Assembly: GCF_047718555.1 (NCBI RefSeq)
Contig: NZ_JBDNRK010000001.1
Span: forward strand, 120,559-184,558
Direction: 5' to 3'
Source: Clostridium_I sp047718555
GTDB lineage: Bacteria; Bacillota; Clostridia; Clostridiales; Clostridiaceae
DNA: 64,000 bases
Under the pieces are notes generated by a model. That model worked only from the letters and a program-made list of their open reading frames with translations, was not told where the DNA came from and did no database searches. The position numbers were made by a program, and so were the translations under genes. This document shows, piece by piece, positions 46,801 to 54,330 of the stretch. Position 1 is the stretch's first letter, and each line of letters opens with the position of its first letter.

Positions 46801-47279
46801 TATAATTCCACTCCTTCTTCATTTTCGCTTATAAATTTGCTTTTCATATCTTTTCTATATTGAATTAGTTTTTCTTTTAACTCTGGATATTTTAAAGATA
46901 ACATTTGAACTGCTAACATTCCTGCATTGTAGCTATTATTTATTCCTACGGTAGCTACCGGAATTGATTTTGGCATTTGAACTATAGATAAAAGTGAGTC
47001 CAATCCGTTAAGAGCTGCATTTATTGGTACTCCTATTACTGGAAGTGTGGTATGTGAAGCAATTACTCCTGGCAAATGTGCTGCAAGTCCTGCCCCTGCT
47101 ATTATGCAATCAAAGTCTTCAGTTTCTAAATCTTCAATTACCTGAGCTAATTTTTCTGGAACTCTGTGAGCTGACAGTATATGAACTCTATATTCAATAT
47201 CGAATTCCTTAAGAGCTTTAGCAGCACCCTTCATCTTATCCACATCTGATTTACTTCCAAATATTATTGCAACTTTCAT
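46800..47279 (-). CDS. purE: N5-CAIR mutase
   Basis: A 159-residue mutase that rearranges N5-CAIR to CAIR (step 6). VAIIFGSKSDVDKMKGAA and HILSAHRVPEKL hold the catalytic Ser and His. IAGAGLAAHLPGVIASHTTL and GLDSLLSIVQMPKSIPVATV complete the fold. No purK is present in this window; either it is elsewhere or this is a class II-like PurE using CO2 directly, but the motifs look class I. It is the first gene of the pur operon, about 400 nt after a purine riboswitch. Confidence 0.96.
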   Translation of the reverse strand: MKVAIIFGSKSDVDKMKGAAKALKEFDIEYRVHILSAHRVPEKLAQVIEDLETEDFDCIIAGAGLAAHLPGVIASHTTLPVIGVPINAALNGLDSLLSIVQMPKSIPVATVGINNSYNAGMLAVQMLSLKYPELKEKLIQYRKDMKSKFISENEEGVEL

Positions 47280-47674
47280 TTATAAATTCCTCCTATACTA
47301 CTTATGCTGGACTAAACAAATATAATTGTTTGGTTCTCTGCACACTTTATTATTAAACATCTTTTACCGATTATTTCCCTTAAGATGTCTTATGCTAAAA
47401 TATTAATTATAATTAGTAATCAGTATAAATCAATTATTTGATTTATTGTATTTTATGTTACATGATTTATTTGTCAATAATTGCTAATCTTGTATGAAAT
47501 ATTGCTGAAATGTGTTTATTTTTGTCAATAAATCAACATATTAAAATTCGACTTATTATTTATTCTTAAATGCCTAAAATTAAAAATGCTCCAAAATGAA
47601 TATGGAGTAAATTCACTTATAGAGCGCTTAACAGAGAGAGTTAAGAAATCCTAACCCTCATGATTTATAAATTT
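47280..47674 (-). other. Long purE leader
   Basis: About 395 nt between riboswitch and purE. It contains CTTAAC / GTTAAG (near 47630) and CTCCA / TGGAG followed by CATTTTTAATTTT (47588-47610, minus strand), a candidate expression-platform terminator. No gene seen. Confidence 0.4.
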
Positions 47675-47741
47675 ACCCATAGCCAAAAAGTTTAAGGCTT
47701 TTTGTAGAAACTCCCGAACCCTATTATCAAGATTATATGGA
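47675..47741 (-). promoter_or_regulatory. Purine (guanine-type) riboswitch upstream of purE
   Basis: Minus strand reads CCATATAATCTTGATAATAG, GGTTCGGGAGTTTCTACAAA and AAGCCTTAAACTTTTTGGCT, then ATGG. P1 is CCATA/TATGG, J2/3 GTTTCTAC is intact, and P3 is CAAAAAG/CTTTTTG with loop CCTTAAA. The C before TATGG fits guanine specificity (C74). Loops differ slightly from the usual ATATGG and CCGTAAA. It probably ends transcription when guanine or hypoxanthine is abundant. Confidence 0.88.
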
Positions 47742-47774
47742 TGCATATTTAATTTTTTAATTAGCCGCAAATAA

Positions 47775-47881
47775 ATACTACCACTAGACTTATAAAAAGT
47801 CAATGTATTTATAAGGCTATTCATAATAACATTCGTACATATACCGTATATTTAATGCTTTTCAATATTGTTTATTCGTAA
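47775..47881 (-). promoter_or_regulatory. pur operon promoter with PurBox-like sites
   Basis: A -35 TTGACT (47798-47803) and -10 TAGTAT (47775-47780) are separated by 17 bp, placing the start just before the riboswitch. Upstream are two CGAAT sites, TTACGAATA (47873-47881) and TACGAAT (47831-47837), similar to the PurR box core CGAAC/T. Similar sites precede purL. PurR control is inference. Confidence 0.6.
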
Positions 47882-48027
47882 TATATAGATTTTAAGCAAA
47901 TTTTGTCTATATGTTTTACTTGAAATGTACAGTTAATCATTGAAATATGCGCTTGAAATTTAAATTATATGCTATTCAAATTTCATTTTATTATAAAAGT
48001 CAAGCGCACATCCTGTCAATCTATGTC

Positions 48028-51000
48028 TTATTTGAAATATTTTACACCAGATTCAAATATCTTCTGATCCTTGTTTCCAGGTATATTTTTTGCAATATTA
48101 CTTCCGATTCTCTCACTGTGTCCCATTTTACCTAGTATTCTTCCATCTGGACTTGTTATACCCTCAATAGCCTGCATAGATCCATTTGGATTAAAATCAA
48201 TATCATAAGTTGGGTTACCCTTAAAGTCCACATACTGAGTAGCTACCTGACCATTTTCAAAGAGTTTTTTAATTACATCCTCTTTTCCAACAAATCGTCC
48301 CTCTCCATGAGATACAGGTATAGTATAAACTTCATTACAATTAACCTGATTAAACCATGGTGATAATGTAGAAACAATTCTTGTATCTACCATTTTAGAT
48401 ACATGTCTTCCTATATTATTGTAAGTAAGAGTAGGACATTCCTCGTCGATTTCTCTTATTTCTCCAAAAGGTACAAGTCCTAATTTGATTAACGCCTGGA
48501 AGCCATTACATATACCTAGCATAAGTCCATCTCTCTCTTTAAGAAGCTTCATTATGCTCTCTGCAATTTTAGGATTTCTTAACACTGAAGCAATAAATTT
48601 ACCTGAACCATCAGGCTCATCTCCAGCACTAAAGCCTCCTGGAAGCATAATCATCTGCGCTTTATCAATTTCATTAGCTATAAAATCTACAGATTCCTTT
48701 ATAAATTCAGGAGTTAAATTTTTAAATACTTTCACACTAGTCTCTGCTCCTGCTTTTTCAAAAGCTCTTGCTGAATCATACTCACAATTTGTACCAGGAA
48801 ATACTGGTATAAAGACTCTTGGTCTTGCATATTTTATAGTTGGTGATTTCGTATTTCTATTGTCAAACACAGCTTTTTCTATATCTTTACTGCTTACCTC
48901 TGTTTTTGTTGGGAATACCCCTTCAAGAGTTTTTGTCCATTGCTTTAATAATTCATCTATATCTAAATTAAATTTTTCATAGCTAATAGCCGCTTCATTA
49001 GTAGTTTTTCCTAGAACTACATAATTAACTCCATCCATGATTTTTTTCACATTTTCTTCTTTATCTATTTCAAGAATTATAGATCCATAAGATGGTTCAA
49101 ATAAAAGTTCTTCATCCACATTTTTATTAAAGGCAAAGCCTATTTTATTTCCAAGACACATCTTTGTTACAGCTTCGCAAACTCCGCCCTGCTTTACAGT
49201 ATAAGAAGAAAGTACTCTGCCCTTTTCAATTAATTTACTGATTTTCTTATAATTCTTCTTAAGCACTTTAAAATCTGGTAATTCATTTTCATCTCTCACT
49301 GCTTCAACCAATACTACAGTATTTCCTGAATTTTTAAATTCCTGAGATACAACCTTATTAGCATCTACTACATCTACTGCAAAAGCAACTAAAGTAGGTG
49401 GTACATCCATATCTTTAAAAGTACCTGACATACTATCTTTTCCGCCTATAGCAGGTATTTCAAACATCTTCTGAGCATGATATGCTCCAAGGAGCGCTGC
49501 AAGAGGTTTTCCCCATCTTTCAGGCTCAGTCCCAAGTCTTTCAAAGTATTCCTGCAGTGTAAGTCTTATACTATCGTATTTACCGCCACAAGCTACTACC
49601 TTTGCTACAGCTTCTACCACTGAATAAACTGCTCCATGGAAAGGACTCCAGCTTGACAAATTAGGGTTATAACCATGAGCCATAACTGTTGCTGTATTAG
49701 TTTCTCCCTTTAAAACAGGCACCTTAGCAATCATGGCCTCTGTAGGAGTCATTTGATATTTACCGGCAAAAGGCAAGAACACACTGCCTGCTCCTATAGT
49801 ACTGTCGAATCTTTCCACAAGTCCCTTTTGACTGCATACATTTAAATCCTCCAAAACTGACAGCCATTTTTTCTTTATATCTTTTACTTTTTCAGTTTTA
49901 GCAAAATAATTCAAGGATTTCTTTGGTTTTTTAACATATACATCTATTTCCTGTCTTACACCATTAGTGTCCAAAAAGTCTCTGCTTATATCAACTACAT
50001 AGTCATTTCTCCATCTAAGTTTCAATCTTCTGTCATCAGTTACCACAGCTACCTTTACTGCTTCTAAATTTTCTGCAAGAGAAAGCTGAATAAATTTATC
50101 TGCATCTTTTTCCTCTACAACTACAGCCATACGTTCCTGAGATTCTGATATGGCAAGTTCAGTACCATCTAAGCCCTCATATTTTTTCGGTACTAAGTTT
50201 AGATTTATATCAAGACCATCGCTTAATTCTCCTATAGCAACAGAAACTCCACCTGCACCAAAATCATTACATCTTTTTATAAGTTTACTTACTTTAGGAT
50301 TTCTAAATAATCTCTGTATTTTTCTTTCTGTAGGAGCATTTCCCTTTTGAACTTCTGCTCCACAGGTAAGTATGGATTTCTCATCATGTTCTTTAGAAGA
50401 ACCTGTGGCTCCACCACAGCCGTCTCTACCAGTTCTCCCTCCAAGTAATATTATTATATCACCAGCCTTAGGCTGCTTTCTAACTACATTTTCCTTTGGC
50501 GCTGCTCCAATAACTGCTCCAACTTCTAATCTCTTTGCTACGTAACCTTCATGATATACTTCTGTTACCTGACCTGTAGAAAGACCTATCTGATTGCCAT
50601 ATGAGCTGTAACCCTTTGCTGCTCCCACAGTTATCTTTCTTTGAGGTAATTTTCCCTGAAGTGTATCTTCTATTTTTGTTCTAGGATCTCCGCTTCCTGT
50701 TACTCTCATTGCCTGATATACATAAACTCTTCCTGAAAGAGGGTCTCTTATACATCCCCCTATACAAGTTGCTGCTCCACCAAAAGGCTCTATTTCTGTA
50801 GGATGATTATGAGTTTCATTTTTAAACATAATTAGCCATTTTTCTTTTCTGCCATCAATGTCAACTTCTTTTTCTATACTGCAGGCATTGATCTCATCAG
50901 ATGCGTCCAGATCTTCAAGCTTTCCATCCTCTTTAAGTTCTCTCATAGCCATAAGTGCCACATCCATAAGACATGTAACTTTATCTTCTCTTTTTAATTT

Positions 51001-51789
51001 TGCTTTTGAATTATTGTATTCTTCAAAGGCTTCTTTAACTGGCTTATTGAATTTACCCTTTTCAAATTCTACATTATTTAGCTTTGTAGCAAAAGTAGTG
51101 TGTCTGCAGTGATCTGACCAATAGGTATCAATTACCTTTATTTCTGTATATGTTGGATTTCTTTTTTCTGTATTCTTAAAATATTCCTGACAAAACTTAA
51201 GATCTGCAAGACTCATGGCAAGACCTTCATTTATTCTGAATTGCTCTAAATTTTCCTCTGATAAGTTTGTAAAATCCTTTAAAACTTTTACGTCTTCTGG
51301 AAGTTCAACTTCTGTTTCCAAAGTTTGCGGTTTCTTCATTACTGCTTCTCGTGAATCTACTGGATTAATACAATAATTCTTTATCTTATTTCTTTCATCC
51401 TCAGTAAGCTTTCCCTCTAAAATATATAATTTTGCAGTTGCTACCTTGGAAGCTTCATTTTGTGATAATATTCTAATGCACTGATCTGCTGAGTCTGCTC
51501 TCTGATCATATTGTCCTGGCAGATATTCTACTGCAAAAGTACTATCATTATCTTTAATATTTATATTTTCTTCAAACACATTATCAGTTACAGGTTCAGA
51601 AAATATTATTTTTTTTGACTTTTCAAATTCCTCATCTGAAATTCCACTTATATCATATCTATTTACAATTCTGATATTAGATAATTGACTAATATTAAGA
51701 TTTTCTTTAACGTCATTCAGCATCTCAAGTGCCTCTACATTAAAGCCTTGTCGTTTCTCTATAAATATTCTTCTAACTTTGTTATCCAT
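48028..51789 (-). CDS. purL: Phosphoribosylformylglycinamidine synthase, long fused form
   Basis: A 1253-residue single-chain FGAM synthase (step 4), combining the PurS-like, PurL and PurQ parts that Bacillus encodes separately. ATG 51789 follows AAGGAG; the longer frame from 51846 lacks a site. WSDHCRHTTFATKL and FKNETHNHPTEIEPFGGAAT form the ATP site; GGRTGRDGCGGATGSS and GGKDSMSGTFKDM the second FGAM-synthase half. The C-terminal glutaminase has PGTNCEYDSARAF, LPGGFSAGDEPDGSGKF and nucleophile Cys in LGICNGFQALIKLG, and a late PVSHGEGRF. It lies upstream of purE but is separated by 750 bp with its own promoter region. Confidence 0.97.
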   Translation of the reverse strand: MDNKVRRIFIEKRQGFNVEALEMLNDVKENLNISQLSNIRIVNRYDISGISDEEFEKSKKIIFSEPVTDNVFEENINIKDNDSTFAVEYLPGQYDQRADSADQCIRILSQNEASKVATAKLYILEGKLTEDERNKIKNYCINPVDSREAVMKKPQTLETEVELPEDVKVLKDFTNLSEENLEQFRINEGLAMSLADLKFCQEYFKNTEKRNPTYTEIKVIDTYWSDHCRHTTFATKLNNVEFEKGKFNKPVKEAFEEYNNSKAKLKREDKVTCLMDVALMAMRELKEDGKLEDLDASDEINACSIEKEVDIDGRKEKWLIMFKNETHNHPTEIEPFGGAATCIGGCIRDPLSGRVYVYQAMRVTGSGDPRTKIEDTLQGKLPQRKITVGAAKGYSSYGNQIGLSTGQVTEVYHEGYVAKRLEVGAVIGAAPKENVVRKQPKAGDIIILLGGRTGRDGCGGATGSSKEHDEKSILTCGAEVQKGNAPTERKIQRLFRNPKVSKLIKRCNDFGAGGVSVAIGELSDGLDINLNLVPKKYEGLDGTELAISESQERMAVVVEEKDADKFIQLSLAENLEAVKVAVVTDDRRLKLRWRNDYVVDISRDFLDTNGVRQEIDVYVKKPKKSLNYFAKTEKVKDIKKKWLSVLEDLNVCSQKGLVERFDSTIGAGSVFLPFAGKYQMTPTEAMIAKVPVLKGETNTATVMAHGYNPNLSSWSPFHGAVYSVVEAVAKVVACGGKYDSIRLTLQEYFERLGTEPERWGKPLAALLGAYHAQKMFEIPAIGGKDSMSGTFKDMDVPPTLVAFAVDVVDANKVVSQEFKNSGNTVVLVEAVRDENELPDFKVLKKNYKKISKLIEKGRVLSSYTVKQGGVCEAVTKMCLGNKIGFAFNKNVDEELLFEPSYGSIILEIDKEENVKKIMDGVNYVVLGKTTNEAAISYEKFNLDIDELLKQWTKTLEGVFPTKTEVSSKDIEKAVFDNRNTKSPTIKYARPRVFIPVFPGTNCEYDSARAFEKAGAETSVKVFKNLTPEFIKESVDFIANEIDKAQMIMLPGGFSAGDEPDGSGKFIASVLRNPKIAESIMKLLKERDGLMLGICNGFQALIKLGLVPFGEIREIDEECPTLTYNNIGRHVSKMVDTRIVSTLSPWFNQVNCNEVYTIPVSHGEGRFVGKEDVIKKLFENGQVATQYVDFKGNPTYDIDFNPNGSMQAIEGITSPDGRILGKMGHSERIGSNIAKNIPGNKDQKIFESGVKYFK

Positions 51790-51813
51790 ATTAATTCTCC
51801 TTATATAGATATT

Positions 51814-51851
51814 TACGAACAATAAATTCGCAATAAATAGTTTCATTCGTA
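51814..51851 (-). promoter_or_regulatory. PurBox-like inverted sites upstream of purL
   Basis: On the plus strand ACGAACAAT (51814-51822) faces ATTCGTA (51845-51851). ACGAACAAT is one base from the Bacillus PurBox CCGAACAWT. Their place in the purL leader and the similar sites at purE suggest a shared regulator. Confidence 0.5.
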
Positions 51852-52013
51852 CTTAGTTATTATAATATATAATTTTTCATAAATAAAGCTTTTGTTAAAA
51901 TATTATTAGTAAATTATAGATTATTCAATTAGCAATTGAAATTAATTTTCTCAAATATCCAAAAAACTATTAATAGTACAATTCCCCGCATAAATTTGTA
52001 TTATAAAAAGTTG

Positions 52014-52042
52014 TTGACATTTATTTTTCTTTACAGTACAAT
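52014..52042 (+). promoter_or_regulatory. Promoter of the T-box/trpP transcript
   Basis: TTGACA (52014-52019), 17-bp spacer and TACAAT (52037-52042), immediately before the T-box leader. Confidence 0.75.
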
Positions 52043-52049
52043 TTTAGAC

Positions 52050-52325
52050 AATGCAAGATTATAAATATTCAATGATAGGGGATAGTAATTTTAAGGATTG
52101 CTTAAAGAGAGCCGAAATTGCTGGAATTCGGCAGCATGAATTATTATGAATGGGCCCTTGAGAAATAAATCGAAATCTGTTAAGAAAGTAGTGGTTATCG
52201 GAAGCCTACCGTTAAAAAGGTTAGAACATATTTGTGTTCAAAAATAAGTTGTGTATTTTATACATAAGTTAGGTGGTACCGCGATTATAACCTCGCCCTA
52301 ATATTTTAGGACGAGGTTTTTTGTA
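52050..52325 (+). promoter_or_regulatory. T-box leader, probably tryptophan-specific
   Basis: Stem I contains AGAGAGCCG, GCTGGAATTCGGC and the specifier region GAATGGGCCCTTGAG, giving specifier UGG (Trp). The T-box AGGTGGTACCGCG is at 52271-52283. It is followed by a terminator CCTCGCCCTA / TAGGACGAGG and TTTTTT. Uncharged tRNA-Trp would pair with the T-box bulge and prevent termination, raising trpP. Confidence 0.93.
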
Positions 52326-52360
52326 TTATATATAATTTATTATTAGGGAGTGGATTAAAA

Positions 52361-52879
52361 ATGAGTTCAAAAAATGATGTGAGAAAACTAGTGACAATAG
52401 CTCTTCTTCTTGCCATAGGAATGGTATTATATCAAATAACACCTGGTGTTGTAATGGGAATGAGACCGAATTTTCTTTTAGCCATGATGTTCATAGCAAT
52501 TATATTAGCTGATGATTATAAGCTAACTATTTTAATCGGACTTGTATCAGGTATATATTGTGCAATTATCAGTACCTTCCCAGGTGGACAGGTTGGTAAC
52601 ATTGTTGATAAGCTTATTACCTGTCAGGTAGTCTTTCTAATGTTTAAAGCAATGAAAGACAGAATACCAAAACAAATTATGGTTGCTATTATAGGCCTTG
52701 TATGTACCGCAGTAAGTGGAACAGTTTTCCTATTAACTGCTTCAGTTGTAGCAGGTTTACCAAAATCATTTACAACTCTTCTCCTAGCTGTAGTGCTTCC
52801 AGCCGTTATAGCTAATGCTGTTATATCTGTAATTTTATACAATGCCGTGAATATTAGTTTAAAATATTCTCGTAGATAA
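52361..52879 (+). CDS. trpP: Tryptophan transporter TrpP
   Basis: A 172-residue integral membrane protein with about five helices, similar to Bacillus TrpP/ECF S-component-like tryptophan transporters. It starts KLVTIALLLAIGMVLYQ then VVMGMRPNFLLAMMFIAIIL, with GNIVDKLITCQVVFLMF in the middle; GGQVGNxxDK is typical. It takes up tryptophan. A T-box leader with a Trp (UGG) specifier directly upstream agrees with this function. Start ATG follows GGGAGTGG. Confidence 0.92.
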   Translation: MSSKNDVRKLVTIALLLAIGMVLYQITPGVVMGMRPNFLLAMMFIAIILADDYKLTILIGLVSGIYCAIISTFPGGQVGNIVDKLITCQVVFLMFKAMKDRIPKQIMVAIIGLVCTAVSGTVFLLTASVVAGLPKSFTTLLLAVVLPAVIANAVISVILYNAVNISLKYSRR

Positions 52880-52884
52880 GCAGT

Positions 52885-53010
52885 GAACTCGTTTCAGCAA
52901 GCTGAAACATCGGTAAATCAGGTGGGGGAGTCTACCCCACCTGATTGGAAAATTCCACCTTCGCTTCGCTTAGAGGTGGAGGTCTGAACCTTTCAGTCAG
53001 GAAAAGATAA
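52885..53010 (-). repeat. IS605-type palindromic element remnant
   Basis: On the minus strand CCACCTCTAAGCGAAGCGAA then GGTGG folds into a hairpin like the right end of IS200/IS605 TnpB elements. Next to it are AATCAGGTGGGG / CCCCACCTGATT (52916-52946) and GTTTCAGC / GCTGAAAC (52893-52911). With no tnpA/tnpB between, this looks like a small palindrome-associated (PATE-like) element. The first hairpin could also terminate trpP. Confidence 0.5.
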
Positions 53011-53110
53011 AAAATAGTCTTAACAATATTGTCTATAGTGATAAGTAATTCTTAATACATGGTAAAGCCTAAAGCTAGTACAAAAACTAGCTTTAGGCTT
53101 TAATGTTTCT

Positions 53111-53431
53111 TTAGAATATACGTCTGCGTCTAAATAAACGTCTAAGAATTAATAAAAGAAAAATAGTACCAAGCAATCCACGAAATCCTTGATTTCCATA
53201 TCCTATATAATTACCACTCATATCGTATAAACGGTAGCCGTTGTAATATCCAACAGGCGTGCCATCCATTGTATAAACAAATCCATCAGATACATATGCC
53301 ATAGGGTTATAATATCCATCGTAAAGTACAGAACCGTCAGTATATCCCATAATATTATAACATTCATCATAAATTACATTGCCATCAACATAACCATAAA
53401 GTCTATCTCTGGAATCATATACTTTTTCCAT
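53111..53431 (-). CDS. 4-fold beta flower protein with membrane tail
   Basis: A 106-residue protein made of about five 14-residue repeats of the type DGNVIYDxxYNxMGY (GYVDGNVIYDECYNIMGYTD, then SVLYDGYYNPMAY and so on). This matches 4-fold beta flower proteins. It ends in a hydrophobic stretch LLGTIFLLLILRRLFRRRRIF that could anchor it to the membrane, with the repeats outside or inside. Function unknown. GGTGATG precedes its ATG. Confidence 0.8.
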   Translation of the reverse strand: MEKVYDSRDRLYGYVDGNVIYDECYNIMGYTDGSVLYDGYYNPMAYVSDGFVYTMDGTPVGYYNGYRLYDMSGNYIGYGNQGFRGLLGTIFLLLILRRLFRRRRIF

Positions 53432-53708
53432 AATTTCATCACCTTTTTATCATTTTATTGTTGTACAGAAAGTATAAGAATTATCGCTTTCTATGAAATC
53501 GAAAAAATTTAATTTTTCTAGTATAGTATATGTAGTGTGAATATTTTTGTTAAACTCCAACTTGACTGTTACTACAATACCATATTATCAAAGACAAAAG
53601 TTGATGACAGAATTTTAGGTGTGTAATTAAATCAAGAACTCTGTTTATCAAATCATCTTAAAAGTGATCTTTATTTAAGATTTTCATACTAAAAATCCAT
53701 AAAATTTA
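53432..53708. other. Intergenic region, no gene
   Basis: AT-rich region between the beta flower and cadC genes. Divergent promoters lie here, and nothing else is recognised. Confidence 0.35.
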
Positions 53709-53785
53709 TTGACTAAAATCGAAATTAATCATATATTATATATATACATATGAACACATGAACATATGAGCACATATAATATTGT
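53709..53785 (+). promoter_or_regulatory. cad promoter and operator
   Basis: TTGACT (53709-53714), 17-bp spacer, TATATT (53732-53737). Just downstream are repeats built on CATATGAACACATGAACATA then TGAGCACATATAA (53747-53779), similar to the imperfect inverted repeats bound by ArsR/SmtB repressors. This would block initiation without metal. Confidence 0.6.
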
Positions 53786-53801
53786 AAAGGAAGTGGTTTA
53801 T

Positions 53802-54173
53802 TTGGCTAATAAAGAAGTTGAAACTATAGAAACATGCAACTGTACTGTGCTTCACGAAGATATAATTAATAAAGTTAGAGAAAATATGATTAATGAAGAA
53901 TTACTCTATGATTTATCCGATTTATACAAGGTATTTGGTGATACTACTAGAGTTAAAATTCTTCATGTACTATCTATATCTGAAATGTGTGTATGCGATA
54001 TATCAAATTTACTTGGAATAAAACAGTCTTCAGTATCACATCAATTGAAAACACTAAGACAGGCTAAATTAGTTAAATACAGAAGAAACGGCAAAATAGT
54101 TTATTATTCTTTAGATGATAATCATGTGGAACAAATATTCAATCAAGGATTAGCACATATAAGAGAAAAATAA
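53802..54173 (+). CDS. cadC: ArsR/SmtB metal-sensing repressor, CadC-like
   Basis: A 123-residue repressor with a winged helix. TTG 53802 is taken as start, after AAGGAAG; the ATG at 53766 lies inside the operator. ETCNCTVLHEDI near the N-terminus and SEMCVCDISNLLGIKQSSVS in helix 3 carry the paired cysteines that bind Cd(II), Pb(II) or Zn(II) in CadC; the second is also the recognition helix start. KTLRQAKLVKYRRNGKIVYY is the wing. Metal binding releases DNA and derepresses the downstream ATPase gene, 157 bp away. Confidence 0.88.
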   Translation: MANKEVETIETCNCTVLHEDIINKVRENMINEELLYDLSDLYKVFGDTTRVKILHVLSISEMCVCDISNLLGIKQSSVSHQLKTLRQAKLVKYRRNGKIVYYSLDDNHVEQIFNQGLAHIREK

Positions 54174-54330
54174 TATATTATCTTATAAAGCTAATGATAC
54201 TAATTTAATGTGAATATAAAAGCCTTATATAACTGCAGTAATTTTATATAGAAACACTTTCACTTTTATTGGAATGCAATTTATATTAAATAGTCCTGGG
54301 ACAAGTTAAAATAGAGATGGAGGGTTTACA

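Noticed and set aside
47947..48135. Plus-strand frame overlapping the end of purL
   Set aside because: Antisense shadow of purL with no start site.
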